A stretch of 64,000 nt of DNA. Source: Streptomyces sp. NRRL S-1022 (GTDB taxonomy: Bacteria > Actinomycetota > Actinomycetes > Streptomycetales > Streptomycetaceae). The stretch lies in NCBI RefSeq assembly GCF_000720135.1, contig NZ_JOIU01000015.1:219399-283398 (forward strand). Reading direction: 5' to 3'. This document shows positions 34,823 through 45,687 of the stretch, piece by piece (the first letter of the stretch is position 1; each line of letters opens with the position of its first letter). The notes under the pieces are model-generated. The model was not told the origin of the DNA. It ran no database searches and saw only the letters and a list, made by a program, of their open reading frames with translations. A program made the position numbers and the translations under genes.

Positions 34823-36241
34823 CTACCGCGGTCGCGGTACGGCCGGCACCGGCACCTGCGCGTCCTCGGGGATCGACACCAGCCAGTGGGTGTCCTTGCG
34901 CGGGCGCAGGTACAGGGCCCAGTAGAGGGTCGCCACCGCGGTGATGCCGCCGGTCCACAGGAGGTAGGTGGTCTCCTGCTGGGTCAGGATGTAGGCCAGG
35001 ACGGCGATGAGCAGGACCGGCATCGCGGGCCAGAGCGGCATGCGCCAGGCGGGGGTGTGCCGGTGGGAGCCGCGGCGGGCGAGCAGGGCGGCGATCGCGA
35101 CCAGCAGGTACATGGCGGTCACCGAGACGCCGGTGACTCCGTACAGGGTGTCCAGGTTGACGAAGCAGAGGATCGCGCCGGGGACGCCGACCGCGAGGGT
35201 GGCGACCCAGGGGGAGCCGAAGCGGCCGAGCTTGGAGAAGACGGTGTTGACCGGTCCCGGCCAGGCCTTGTCGCGGGCGGAGGCGAACAGGACGCGGGAG
35301 TTCTGGATGACCATGACGATGCCCGCGTTGATGATCGCGAGGGCCACGCAGAGGCTGACGAAGGTGCCGACCGCGGAGTTGGACCAGGCGGTGACCATGG
35401 AGCTGATGTCGCCGCCGGTCAGTTCCTTCAGGTCGGAGGCGCCCATGGTGATCGCGGTGACCGGCACCAGGATGACCACGGTGGAGATGGCGAGGGTGGC
35501 GAGGACCGTGCGGGCGACGTTGCGGCGCGGGTTCTCCAGTTCCTCGGAGAGATAGACGGCGGTGGAGAAGCCCTGGGTGACGAAGAGGGCGATGGCGAGG
35601 CCGGAGACCACCAGCATGGCCGTCACGGTGTCCGTGTGGCCGTGCGCGCCGGCCACCTGCATCGACACCAGGCTGCCCATCCCGCGGTGGCTGTGCGAGA
35701 AGCCCAGCAGGGCGACGACGCCGGCGGCGACGACCTCCAGGACCAGGAAGATGCCGGTGATCCAGGCGTTGGCGCGCAGGTCGAGCAGGCCGGCGAGGGT
35801 GGCCAGCAGCATCACGCCGGCGCCGGTCAGGGACGGGTCGAGGTGGACGAGGGGGGCGAGGTAGTCCGCCGTGCCCATCGCGATCACCGGGGGCACGATC
35901 ATCACGACCAGCAGGGAGAGCACGAAGACCAGCCAGCCCGCGAGCCGTCCGGCCATCGTGGAGACCATGGCGTACTCGCCGCCCGCGCTGGGGATGAGGG
36001 TGCCCAGCTCGGAGTAGCAGAACGCCACGGCGATACAGAGGAGGGAGCCGATGGCGATCGTCAGGGCGGTGGCGGTGCCGAGGGAACCGAACAGGTCGGG
36101 GACGACCACGAAGAGCGTGGAGGCGGGGGTGACGCAGGACAGCGTCAGCAGCGTGCCGCCGACGACGCCGATGGAGCGCTTCAGCCCCGGCGCGGGGGCT
36201 TGAGCGGCGTCTGCCACGGACTTCTGGAGCGTGTCGGTCAT
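34823..36241 (-). CDS. APC-superfamily amino-acid permease
   Basis: This is a 472-residue transporter with about 12 membrane helices. SIGVVGGTLLTLSCVTPAST near the N-terminus and FCYSELGTLIPSAGGEYAMV in helices 2-3 are typical of the APC family (unwound helix 1 'G..S', and 'E....P.AGG.Y'). FVTQGFSTAVYLSEELENPR matches the conserved cytoplasmic loop. It probably imports an amino acid or related amine by cation symport. ATG 36241 faces the lipoprotein gene across a 433-bp spacer. Confidence 0.85.
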   Translation of the reverse strand: MTDTLQKSVADAAQAPAPGLKRSIGVVGGTLLTLSCVTPASTLFVVVPDLFGSLGTATALTIAIGSLLCIAVAFCYSELGTLIPSAGGEYAMVSTMAGRLAGWLVFVLSLLVVMIVPPVIAMGTADYLAPLVHLDPSLTGAGVMLLATLAGLLDLRANAWITGIFLVLEVVAAGVVALLGFSHSHRGMGSLVSMQVAGAHGHTDTVTAMLVVSGLAIALFVTQGFSTAVYLSEELENPRRNVARTVLATLAISTVVILVPVTAITMGASDLKELTGGDISSMVTAWSNSAVGTFVSLCVALAIINAGIVMVIQNSRVLFASARDKAWPGPVNTVFSKLGRFGSPWVATLAVGVPGAILCFVNLDTLYGVTGVSVTAMYLLVAIAALLARRGSHRHTPAWRMPLWPAMPVLLIAVLAYILTQQETTYLLWTGGITAVATLYWALYLRPRKDTHWLVSIPEDAQVPVPAVPRPR

Positions 36242-36674
36242 ACGGCGGTTCCGATCGACTCGTGCGACTGGGAGTGGGGGCCCGGGAGCGCTATCGCCTC
36301 CGGCGGATCGTCGTACGTCGTCTGGTCCGCTCCCGGCGGTGCATAGCGAACCCCGACGAAAACCGCTACGTCAATGGCCGTTTACCTTCGGAATCCGCAC
36401 TTCGAAGAAACGGGACGGGGCATCACTTTCGCAGGCCGTGACGCCTTGTAAGTGCATCCATCAAGCTGGTGTCAGATGTGACCTTGCTTTCCAAGGTCAT
36501 TCGTTGACAACTCCTTCGCCACCCGTTTCGTCCCGGCAGAACGGGAACCGCAGCCGCCGCTTCAAAAAAATGTCAGCCGTCCGCTATCCGGACGGGTAAT
36601 CCAGTCGCGTCCATGTCAGTGGTGGCCGATAGAGTGCGCCCCGCACAGCAGACGGACAGCTTTGGGGTGGGGAC
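36242..36674. promoter_or_regulatory. Divergent promoter region with an inverted repeat
   Basis: No gene is seen in this 433-bp spacer. It separates the permease (-) from the lipoprotein gene (+) and is less GC-rich than its surroundings. A perfect 8-bp inverted repeat, TGACCTTG (36479-36486) and CAAGGTCA (36492-36499), could be an operator. A TTGACA at 36505-36510 just beyond it resembles a -35 box for the plus-strand gene. Confidence 0.4.
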
Positions 36675-37502
36675 ATGAGGATGCGGCACACCGGTACCTG
36701 GGTGGCGTGCGCGACGGCGGCGCTGATGGCGGCCTCCGGCTGCGGCACGGAGAGCGCGAAGACGGCCGTCAAGGCGCTCGACCACGCCGACAAGGCGATG
36801 GCGGCGCTGGCCCGGGCCACGGACCGGACGCAGGCGCTCGGCTCGGCCGAGGTGCGGATGACCACCGACACCGGCACCAGCGGCCCGGTCGCCATGAACG
36901 GCACGTACTCCTGGGGCCACGGATACGCCTTCGACGTGCAGATGGACACCAGGGCCGCGAACATGCAGGCCGTGAACCACTCCCCCACGACGCACGTGCT
37001 GTTCGTCGACGGCGTCTACTACTACGACGTGGACCGCTTCCCCTCCGGCCCGTACCAGGGCAAGGACTGGATCAAGGTCGACGGTTCGGCCATCTTCGGC
37101 AAGAAGGGCGCCCAGGCCCTGAGCGGCGACAACGGCAGCCCCTCCGCCTCCATGAAGAGCCTGAAGTACGCCAGGGACGTCAAGAACCTCGGCACGCAGA
37201 CCGTGAACGGGCGGCGCACCACGCACTACCGCGGGGTGATCGACAGCGCGCACATGGGCAAGCTCAAGGACGTCTACGGCGAGGGCAGCCCCATGAGCGC
37301 GGTGACCGGCACCACGTCGATCGTCATGGACGTGTGGGTCGGCTCCGACGACCTGCCGGTGCGGCTGAAGGAGAAGTTCGGCGTCATGACCGTCGGCATG
37401 GACTTCGACAAGTTCGGCAAGGCGGCCTCCGTCCAGGCCCCGCCGGCCGCGCGGACCGCCGACCTCACCGACGTGGTCGCAAAGCAGCAGCGGCAGCGGT
37501 GA
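36675..37502 (+). CDS. Putative lipoprotein
   Basis: This is a 275-residue protein with a lipoprotein signal: a basic start (MRMRHTGTW), a hydrophobic stretch and the lipobox AASGC with Cys23. The mature part is beta-rich (MNGTYSWGHGYAFDVQMDTR, THVLFVDGVYYYDVDR, TQTVNGRRTTHYRGVID), resembling the LolA/LppX-like half-barrel lipoproteins of actinobacteria that bind lipid or other hydrophobic ligands. The call rests on this pattern. A GGGGTGGGG ribosome site precedes ATG 36675. Confidence 0.75.
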   Translation: MRMRHTGTWVACATAALMAASGCGTESAKTAVKALDHADKAMAALARATDRTQALGSAEVRMTTDTGTSGPVAMNGTYSWGHGYAFDVQMDTRAANMQAVNHSPTTHVLFVDGVYYYDVDRFPSGPYQGKDWIKVDGSAIFGKKGAQALSGDNGSPSASMKSLKYARDVKNLGTQTVNGRRTTHYRGVIDSAHMGKLKDVYGEGSPMSAVTGTTSIVMDVWVGSDDLPVRLKEKFGVMTVGMDFDKFGKAASVQAPPAARTADLTDVVAKQQRQR

Positions 37503-37509
37503 ACGCGCC

Positions 37510-37545
37510 GGTGCCCCGCCCCCTCGCGTGAAGGGGCGGGGCACC
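37510..37545. terminator. Bidirectional terminator between the lipoprotein gene and iolA
   Basis: GGTGCCCCGCCCC (37510-37522) pairs perfectly with GGGGCGGGGCACC (37533-37545) around a 10-nt loop. It lies exactly between the two convergent genes. Confidence 0.8.
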
Positions 37546-37557
37546 GTGCCGTCCGGC

Positions 37558-39060
<1,503 letters not shown>

Positions 39061-39076
39061 GCCCTGAGACTCCTTC

Positions 39077-40954
39077 TCACAGATGGCGGCGTCGGGTCGA
39101 GACGTGCCGTTCGTACAGCTCTCGTGCCTTGACCGCGGACGAGCGGGTCGCGGTCTCGGCCACAGGAACATCCCACCAGGCCTGTGCCGCAGGCGCGCCC
39201 GACACAGTGTCGGACGTTTCGGTCTCCACGTAGACACATGTGGGAGTGTCGGCCGCCCGCGCGTCGGCGAGCGCCGCGCGCAGCTCCCCCACGGTCCTCG
39301 CGCGCAGCACCCGCATGCCGAGGCTGGCCGCGTTGGCGGCGAGGTCGACGGGCAGCGGCGCGCCGGTGAAGGTGCCGTCCTCGGCGGTGAAGCGGTAGGC
39401 CGTGCCGAACCGCTCGCCGCCCACCGACTCCGACAGCCCGCCGATCGAGGCGTACCCGTGGTTCTGCACCAGCAGGATCTTGATCGCGATGCCCTCCTGG
39501 ACTGCCGTCACGATCTCCGTCGGCATCATCAGGTACGTGCCGTCGCCGACCAGCGCCCATACGTTCCGCTCGGGCGCGGCGAGCTTCACCCCGAGGGCGG
39601 CGGGGATCTCGTAGCCCATGCAGGAGTAGCCGTACTCCAGGTGGTACTGGTCCGCCGACCGCGCCCGCCACAGCTTGTGCAGGTCGCCGGGGAGCGAGCC
39701 GGCCGCGTTGACGATGATGTCCGACTCGTCCACCAGCGCGTCCAGGGCGCCGATGACCTGCGGCTGGCTCGGCCGGGCGTCGATCTCGCCGGCCGCGAAG
39801 CAGGCGTCGACGCGCTGCTCCCAGCGTTCCTTGTCCTCGGTGTACTCGGTGACGTAGGAGGCGCTGACCCGGTGGCCGTGCATCCGCAGCCGCTCGGTCA
39901 GCTCCTCCAGGCCGCTGCGGGCGTCGGCGACCAGCGGGAGTCCGGCCAGCTTGTGGCCGTCGAAGGGCGCGATGTTCAGGTTGAGGAAGCGGACCTCCGG
40001 GTTTTCGAAGAGGGTGCCGGAGGCGGTGGTGAAGTCCGTGTACCGGGTGCCGACGCCGATCACCAGGTCCGCGGTGCGGGCCAGCTCGTCGGCGGTCGCG
40101 GTGCCGGTGTGGCCGATCCCCCCGACGTCCTGCGGGTGGTCGTACCGGAGCGAGCCCTTGCCGGCCTGCGTGGCGGCGACCGGGATGCCGGTGACCGCCG
40201 CGAACTCCGCGAGGGCCTCCTCGGCGCGGCTGTGGTGGACCCCGCCGCCGGCGACGACGAGGGGCCGGCGCGCCTCGCGGAGCGCCCGGACGGCCTCGGC
40301 CAGCTCGGCCGGGTCCGCGCCCGGCCGCCGTACCGTCCACACCCGCGCCGAGAAGAACTCCTCCGGCCAGTCGTACGCCTCCGCCTGCACGTCCTGCGGC
40401 AGGGCGAGGGTGACCGCGCCGGTCTCCACCGGGTCGGTGAGGACCCGCGCTGCCTGGAGCGCGGCCGGGATCAGGGCCTCCGGGCGGGTGATGCGGTCGA
40501 AGTACCTGGACACCGGGCGCAGGGTGTCGTTGACCGACACGTCACCCGCGTACGGCACCTCCAGCTGCTGCAGGACCGGGTCGGCGGGTCGGGTGGCGAA
40601 GACGTCGCCGGGCAGGAGCAGCACCGGGAGGTGGTTGATGGTCGCGAGGGCGGCGCCGGTGACGAGGTTGGTCGCGCCGGGGCCGATCGACGTCGTCACC
40701 GCGTGCGTGGACAGCCGGTTCGACTGGCGGGCGTAGCCGACCGCCGCGTGCACCATGGACTGCTCGTTGCGGCCCTGGTGGTACGGCATGACGTCGGCGT
40801 ACTCGACCAGTGCCTGGCCGAGGCCGGCGACGTTGCCGTGCCCGAAGATGCCCCACGTGGCGCCGATCAGCCGCTGCCGCTCGCCGTCGCGTTCGGTGTA
40901 CTGGGCGGCGAGGAAGCGGACCAGTGCCTGGGCGACGGTCAGCTGGATCGTCAT
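39077..40954 (-). CDS. iolD: 3D-(3,5/4)-trihydroxycyclohexane-1,2-dione hydrolase
   Basis: This is a 625-residue thiamine-diphosphate enzyme that opens the ring of the inositol-derived diketone to 5-deoxyglucuronate. The N-terminal PYR domain shows FGHGNVAGLGQALVEYADVM and SIGPGATNLVTGAALA. The C-terminal cofactor motif is GDGTYLMMPTEIVTAVQEG followed by VQNHGYASIGGL. The start ATG 40954 overlaps the iolB stop by 4 bp. Confidence 0.93.
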   Translation of the reverse strand: MTIQLTVAQALVRFLAAQYTERDGERQRLIGATWGIFGHGNVAGLGQALVEYADVMPYHQGRNEQSMVHAAVGYARQSNRLSTHAVTTSIGPGATNLVTGAALATINHLPVLLLPGDVFATRPADPVLQQLEVPYAGDVSVNDTLRPVSRYFDRITRPEALIPAALQAARVLTDPVETGAVTLALPQDVQAEAYDWPEEFFSARVWTVRRPGADPAELAEAVRALREARRPLVVAGGGVHHSRAEEALAEFAAVTGIPVAATQAGKGSLRYDHPQDVGGIGHTGTATADELARTADLVIGVGTRYTDFTTASGTLFENPEVRFLNLNIAPFDGHKLAGLPLVADARSGLEELTERLRMHGHRVSASYVTEYTEDKERWEQRVDACFAAGEIDARPSQPQVIGALDALVDESDIIVNAAGSLPGDLHKLWRARSADQYHLEYGYSCMGYEIPAALGVKLAAPERNVWALVGDGTYLMMPTEIVTAVQEGIAIKILLVQNHGYASIGGLSESVGGERFGTAYRFTAEDGTFTGAPLPVDLAANAASLGMRVLRARTVGELRAALADARAADTPTCVYVETETSDTVSGAPAAQAWWDVPVAETATRSSAVKARELYERHVSTRRRHL

Positions 40955-41790
40955 CGGTAGCCCCCTGTGGTGTCGGTGTGGTCGGGGTGGAAGCAGATCC
41001 GCCACTCCCGGGTCCGGCCGGGGCCCGCCATGACGTTCAGGTAGTACATGTCATGTCCGGGCTGGGCGATGGACGGGCCGTGCCAGCCGTCGGGAACGAG
41101 GACGGCGTCACCGGAGCGGACCTCGGCGAGGACGTCCGAGCCGCCCTCGCGCGAGGGGAACACACGCTGGTAGCCGAGACCGTTCGGGCCGTCGATCTCG
41201 AAGTAGTAGATCTCCTCCAGCTCGGACTCCTCGCCCGGCCGGTGCTCGTCGTGCTTGTGCGGCGGGTACGAGGACCAGTTGCCGCCGGAGGTGATCACCT
41301 CCACGGCGATCAGCTTGTCGCAGTCGAAGGAGTCCGCGGCGGCGAAGTTGCGCACCCGGCGGGCGCAGGTGCCGCTGCCGCGCTCCTCGACGGGTACCTC
41401 CGGCGCGGGGCCGTAGCGGGCGGGGAGTCGTCGCTCGCACTTCGCTCCTGCCAGGGCGAAGCGGCCTCCCGCGCCGGAGGCGATCAGGACCCGGGCGTCC
41501 CGGGGCGCGTAAGCGAAGTCGGAGACTCCGCTGAACACGCTCTCCCGGCCCAGGAGTTGGAACTCGTACTGCGCGGCTGACGCAGTCTCAATTTGTACGG
41601 TACATCCGCCTTCCAGGGGAAGCACGATCCACTCACAGTCGCCGGTGGTGAACGTATGGCTGCCCCCCGGTGACACCTCCACGACCCGCAGGCTGCTGTG
41701 TGTCCAGCCGGCCGCCTCGGGGCCGATGTCGACGGCGTACCGGGCGTTCGCGGTGGCGCCCCTGGGCAGATGCAGATCGGTGCTGGTCAT
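40951..41790 (-). CDS. iolB: 5-deoxy-glucuronate isomerase
   Basis: This 279-residue bicupin isomerises 5-deoxyglucuronate to 2-deoxy-5-keto-gluconate. The metal site is seen in SSYPPHKHDEH and the downstream Glu/His (EEIYYFEID, PDGWHGPSIAQPGHDMYYLNVM), the IolB signature. It lies between the aldolase and iolD with 7-bp and overlapping junctions. Confidence 0.93.
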   Translation of the reverse strand: MTSTDLHLPRGATANARYAVDIGPEAAGWTHSSLRVVEVSPGGSHTFTTGDCEWIVLPLEGGCTVQIETASAAQYEFQLLGRESVFSGVSDFAYAPRDARVLIASGAGGRFALAGAKCERRLPARYGPAPEVPVEERGSGTCARRVRNFAAADSFDCDKLIAVEVITSGGNWSSYPPHKHDEHRPGEESELEEIYYFEIDGPNGLGYQRVFPSREGGSDVLAEVRSGDAVLVPDGWHGPSIAQPGHDMYYLNVMAGPGRTREWRICFHPDHTDTTGGYR

Positions 41791-41797
41791 GCGGCCC

Positions 41798-42808
41798 TCA
41801 CAGCAGTCCTACGGCGGTGTCCACGGCGGCGGCCACGTCGCCGTCCGCCGGGTACAGCAGCGAGCGGCCGACCACCAGGCCGCGCACGGTGGGGAGTCGG
41901 AGCGCGCCGCGCCACTTCTCGTAGGCGGCGGCCTGGTCCTCGGGCGAGTCGCCGATGTCCCCGCCGAGGAGGACGGCGGGCAGCGTGGAGGTCTCCATGA
42001 CCCGGGCCATGTCGTCGGGGTTCTCGGTGACGGGCACCTTCAGCCAGGTGTAGGCGGAGGAGCCGCCGAGGCCGGAGGCGATGGCGATGGACCGGGTGAC
42101 CGCCTCGGCGGACAGGTCGTTCGCCAGCTTCCCCTCGGGGGTGCGGCGGCTGATGAACGGCTCCACGAACACCGGCAGCCGGCGCGCGGCCATGGCGTCG
42201 ATGGCACGAGCGGTGGACTCCAGGGTGGCCAGGGAGCCCGGGTCGGCGTAGTCGACGCGCAGCAGCAGCTTGCCCGCGTCGAAGCCGAGGCGGTCGATGT
42301 CCTCGGGGCGGTGGCCGGTGAACCGGTCGTCCAGCTCGAAGCTGGCGCCCTGGAGCCCGCCGCGGTTCATGGAGCCCATGACGACCTTGTGCTCCAGGGC
42401 GCCGAGCAGGAGCAGGTCGTCCAGGATGTCGGCGGTGGCGAGGACGCCGTCGACACCGGGCCGGGACAGCGCGAGGCAGAGGCGTTCGAGCAGGTCGGCA
42501 CGGTTGGCCATGGCCAGCTTGCGGTCCCCGACGCCGAGCGCGCCCCGGGCCGGGTGATCGGCGGCGACGATCATCAGCCGGCCGCTCTCGTCCAACAGCG
42601 GCCGACGGGCCCGGCTAGCGGCGGCCTCGGCGATCGCCTCGGGGTGCCGGGTACGGATCCGGACGAGTTCCCCCACGTCGACACGGGTGCCTGCGGCGCT
42701 TCGGCGGGGGGCGGCGGTGGCGGCGCCTTGCCGGGGCGCGTCCGGGCCGGAGGCCGTGGTGCCGGAACCGCCCTCGGGGCGGGTGCCCGTGACCCGGCCG
42801 GCCCTCAC
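41798..42808 (-). CDS. Cgl0159-type (beta/alpha)8 aldolase of the inositol operon
   Basis: This is a 336-residue class-I-aldolase-like barrel. The first 30 or so residues are Arg/Gly/Ala-rich and may be disordered. LMIVAADHPARGALGVGDR, FDAGKLLLRVDYADPGS and WLKVPVTENPDDMARVM supply the Lys and Asp pattern of DeoC/LacD-like enzymes. In actinobacterial iol operons this family probably replaces IolJ, cleaving 2-deoxy-5-keto-gluconate-6-phosphate to dihydroxyacetone phosphate and malonate semialdehyde; that role is inferred from position. GTG 42808 overlaps the iolC stop (GTGA). Confidence 0.8.
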   Translation of the reverse strand: MRAGRVTGTRPEGGSGTTASGPDAPRQGAATAAPRRSAAGTRVDVGELVRIRTRHPEAIAEAAASRARRPLLDESGRLMIVAADHPARGALGVGDRKLAMANRADLLERLCLALSRPGVDGVLATADILDDLLLLGALEHKVVMGSMNRGGLQGASFELDDRFTGHRPEDIDRLGFDAGKLLLRVDYADPGSLATLESTARAIDAMAARRLPVFVEPFISRRTPEGKLANDLSAEAVTRSIAIASGLGGSSAYTWLKVPVTENPDDMARVMETSTLPAVLLGGDIGDSPEDQAAAYEKWRGALRLPTVRGLVVGRSLLYPADGDVAAAVDTAVGLL

Positions 42809-43755
42809 AGCACCGCTCCGGCGTCGAGCGCGGCGGTGACCTCGTCCGGGGTCGGCATCGCGGAGGAGCACTCCAGGCGGGAGGCGACGATGGCGCCGGC
42901 CGCGTTGGCGTGCCGCATGATCGTCTCCAGGTCCCAGCCGGCCAGCAGGCCGTGGCAGAGGGAGCCGCCGAAGGCGTCGCCGGCGCCGAGTCCGTTGAGG
43001 ACGGTGACGGGCAGCGGCGGGACCTCTGCGGACTCGCCGTCCCGGTCGACGGCGAGGACGCCCTTGGGTCCCTGCTTGACCACGGCCAGTTCGACTCCGG
43101 CGTCCAGCAGGGCGCGGGCGGCGGCATGCGGTTCGCGTACGCCGGTGGCGACCTCGACCTCGTCCAGGTTGCCGACGGCGACGGTGGTGTGGCGCAGGGC
43201 CTCCGCGTAGAAGGGGCGGGCGGCGCCGGGGTCCGACCAGAACATGGGGCGCCAGTCGAGGTCGAAGACGGTCGTACCGGCCTTGGCCCGGTGGGCGAGG
43301 GCCGCCAGGGTCGCCGTGCGGCTGGGCTCCTCGCTCAGGCCGGTGCCGGTGACCCAGAAGATCCGGGCCTCCCGGATGGCGTCGAGGTCCAGCTCGTGCG
43401 CGTCGATCTCCAGGTCGGGGGCCTTGGGCCGCCGGTAGAAGTAGAGCGGGAAGTCGTCCGGGGGGAAGACCTCGCAGAAGGTGACCGGGGTGGGCAGGCC
43501 GGGGACGGGGGTGACCCAGCGGTCGTCGACGCCGAAGCCGCGCAGCGCCTCGTGCAGATAGGTGCCGAACGGGTCGTCGCCGGTGCGGGTGATGACGGCG
43601 GTGTGCCGGCCGAGCCGGGCCGCGGCGACCGCCACGTTCGTCGCCGACCCGCCGAGGAACTTGCCGAAGGACGACACCTGGGCGAGCGGGACACCGGTCT
43701 GCAGCGGGTAGAGGTCCACTCCGATCCGCCCCATGGTGATCAGGTCGTAGGCCAT
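42805..43755 (-). CDS. iolC: 5-dehydro-2-deoxygluconokinase
   Basis: This is a 316-residue PfkB-family sugar kinase. The first signature is GKFLGGSATNVAVAAARLGR near residue 32, and the second is LNGLGAGDAFGGSLCHGLL with the catalytic Asp. It phosphorylates 2-deoxy-5-keto-gluconate in inositol breakdown. It is the first gene of the operon. A palindromic operator candidate lies about 70 bp upstream. Confidence 0.92.
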   Translation of the reverse strand: MAYDLITMGRIGVDLYPLQTGVPLAQVSSFGKFLGGSATNVAVAAARLGRHTAVITRTGDDPFGTYLHEALRGFGVDDRWVTPVPGLPTPVTFCEVFPPDDFPLYFYRRPKAPDLEIDAHELDLDAIREARIFWVTGTGLSEEPSRTATLAALAHRAKAGTTVFDLDWRPMFWSDPGAARPFYAEALRHTTVAVGNLDEVEVATGVREPHAAARALLDAGVELAVVKQGPKGVLAVDRDGESAEVPPLPVTVLNGLGAGDAFGGSLCHGLLAGWDLETIMRHANAAGAIVASRLECSSAMPTPDEVTAALDAGAVL

Positions 43756-43820
43756 CGGCTTCCCTTCGTCACGGCTCTCCCCGGCTTTCTAGCCCCGCAC
43801 GCCGAGCGCTGTCAATATTT

Positions 43821-43838
43821 TGTCCGGACATTCGGACG
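43821..43838. promoter_or_regulatory. Candidate operator upstream of the iol operon
   Basis: TGTCCGGACA (43821-43830) is a perfect 10-bp palindrome, followed by a partial copy TTCGGACGA. It sits in an AT-rich patch 66 bp upstream of the iolC start, the expected position for the GntR-type or LacI-type repressor that controls inositol genes. No regulator gene lies in the window. Confidence 0.45.
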
Positions 43839-44102
43839 AGTCTCGCCCGAGGGAGGCGACGGGGCATCCGCCCGGTGCCCCGCATAGGCGCACCGTGTAG
43901 CCACCGCGTAACAAATACCCCCATCCCGTCACACATGTCGTGTTTACGCGCGCCTCGCGTCACACCTGGTCAACAGGCGTTCCCCGCTGGTCACTCCGCG
44001 TCGTTCAACCGGGCACAGGCTTGATGATCGCCAGCGCAGCGCCCGGTCCCCCCGGCGGCCCTTCCCGGTCGCCGCCGCGGCGCGCGCGGGGAGGTGCAGC
44101 GC

Positions 44103-44303
44103 ATGACCGACCGAAGGCTCTGGTCGTACAAGGAGATCGCGGCGCACATCCGGGTGCAGCCGGACACCGTACGGTCCTACCGCAAGCACGGGCTGCTGCC
44201 CCCGCCCGACCACGTCGAGGGGGGCAAGCCCTACTGGTACGCCGACACGGTCCGCGCGTGGGTCGCCTCCCGCCCCCGCAACCGCGGCCGCGCGGACGAC
44301 TGA
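44103..44303 (+). CDS. Small MerR/AlpA-type helix-turn-helix protein
   Basis: This is a 66-residue DNA-binding protein. LWSYKEIAAHIRVQPDTVRS is a MerR-like HTH, and GLLPPPDHVEGGKPYWYADTVRAW is the usual second helix and wing. It has no effector domain, as in AlpA or excisionase-like regulators. ATG 44103 follows GGGGAGG. The target is unknown. It reads divergently from the iol operon across 347 bp, so regulation of that operon is possible but unproved. Confidence 0.7.
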   Translation: MTDRRLWSYKEIAAHIRVQPDTVRSYRKHGLLPPPDHVEGGKPYWYADTVRAWVASRPRNRGRADD

Positions 44304-44349
44304 CCCCCCGGCACCGGAGCCGGCGGCCGGCCGGGGGGGGGGAAGGCCG

Positions 44350-45393
44350 TCAGCTCCGGGGTTCGATGACCGTGACGCCCGCGCCCGGCGCCGTGTCCAT
44401 CGCGGCGAGGGCCGCCGGGGCCGCGTCGAGCGGGATCGTACGGGTCACCAGCAGGTCCGGGCGCAGGACGCCGGAGCGGACCAGCCCGAGCATGCCGGGG
44501 TAGGTGTGCGCGGCCATGCCGTGACTGCCGAGCAGCTCCAGCTCCAGGGCGATCGCGCGGGCCAGCGGGACCGGCGTGGTGCCGTCGGACGAGGGCAGCA
44601 GGCCGACCTGGACGTGCCGGCCGCGGCGCCGCAGGCCGTTCACCGACGCCGCGCAGGTGGCGGGCGAACCGAGGGCGTCGAGGGAGAGGTGCGCGCCGCC
44701 ACCGGTCAGCTCACGTACGGCGGCGGCCGGGTCGGACACGCCGGACGCGTCCAGGCACGCGGCGGCACCGAACGTCCGCGCCAGCTCCAGCGCCCGGGGT
44801 GACACGTCGACCGCGACCACCCGGGCCCCCGAGGCCGCCGCGATCATCACCGCCGACAGGCCGACCCCGCCGCAGCCGTGCACCGCGACCCACTCCCCGG
44901 CCGCGACCCGGCCCTGCTGCACCACGGCACGGAAGGCGGTCGCGAACCGGCAGCCGAGCGCGGCGGCGGTGCCGTACGCCATGTCGTCGGGGAGCGCGAC
45001 GAGATTGACGTCGGCGTGGTCGAGCGCGACGTATTCGGCGAAGGAGCCCCAGTGGTGGAAGCCGGGCTGGGTCTGCCGCTCGCACACCTGCTGGTCGCCC
45101 GCCATGCAGGACGGACAGGTCCCGCAGGCGCAGACGAACGGCACGGTGACCCGGTCGCCGGGCCGCCAGCCGGTCACCCGGGCACCCACCGCCTCCACCA
45201 CCCCGGCCAGTTCGTGCCCCGGTACGTGCGGCAGCGTGATGTCCGGGTCGTGCCCCATCCAGCCGTGCCAGTCGCTGCGGCAGAGGCCGGTGGCCTCCAC
45301 GCGGACGACCACGCCGTGCTCCGCGGGCTCCGGGTCGGGTACGTCCCGTATCCGGGCCGGCTTTCCGTACTCCTCGAACACCACCGCGCGCAT
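44350..45393 (-). CDS. Zinc-dependent alcohol dehydrogenase
   Basis: This is a 347-residue medium-chain dehydrogenase. Catalytic zinc ligands lie in [10 protein letters not shown] and the GHE motif ([12 protein letters not shown]). The structural zinc site is [17 protein letters not shown] (four Cys). The coenzyme motif is [14 protein letters not shown]. Substrate specificity cannot be read from sequence. A G10 run follows the gene in the 44330s. Confidence 0.88.
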   Translation of the reverse strand: MRAVVFEEYGKPARIRDVPDPEPAEHGVVVRVEATGLCRSDWHGWMGHDPDITLPHVPGHELAGVVEAVGARVTGWRPGDRVTVPFVCACGTCPSCMAGDQQVCERQTQPGFHHWGSFAEYVALDHADVNLVALPDDMAYGTAAALGCRFATAFRAVVQQGRVAAGEWVAVHGCGGVGLSAVMIAAASGARVVAVDVSPRALELARTFGAAACLDASGVSDPAAAVRELTGGGAHLSLDALGSPATCAASVNGLRRRGRHVQVGLLPSSDGTTPVPLARAIALELELLGSHGMAAHTYPGMLGLVRSGVLRPDLLVTRTIPLDAAPAALAAMDTAPGAGVTVIEPRS

Positions 45394-45687
45394 GCATGCT
45401 CCTTCCGGGATCCTGCGCGAAGGCTAGGGCCTTCCTTCCGGATCCTGCTGACCCGAGGCGACGGTGCACGGTCGCCGAAGGCCGGAGGACGACGACGAAT
45501 ACCGCGGTCGTACGATGCTTTCAACGGCGAACACCCCTGCCAGGCCGCCCGATTGCCGCCGGAAGACGGGTCGCTTCGCCGTTCGAGGCGTCACACATCC
45601 CGATGAAAAGCCGACGACACAGCGACCACCGCTCGCGCACGGCTCTCCGTTGATCAAGCTGGTGTCTTGTGCGAAGGAGACGCCACT
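45394..45687. other. Divergent spacer with a dispersed palindromic repeat end
   Basis: No gene is seen here. CTAGGGCCTTCCTTCCGGATC at 45424-45444 is a 19/21 match to the left end of the 28003-28086 palindromic element. The remainder presumably holds promoters for the alcohol dehydrogenase (-) and condensation-domain gene (+). Confidence 0.5.
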
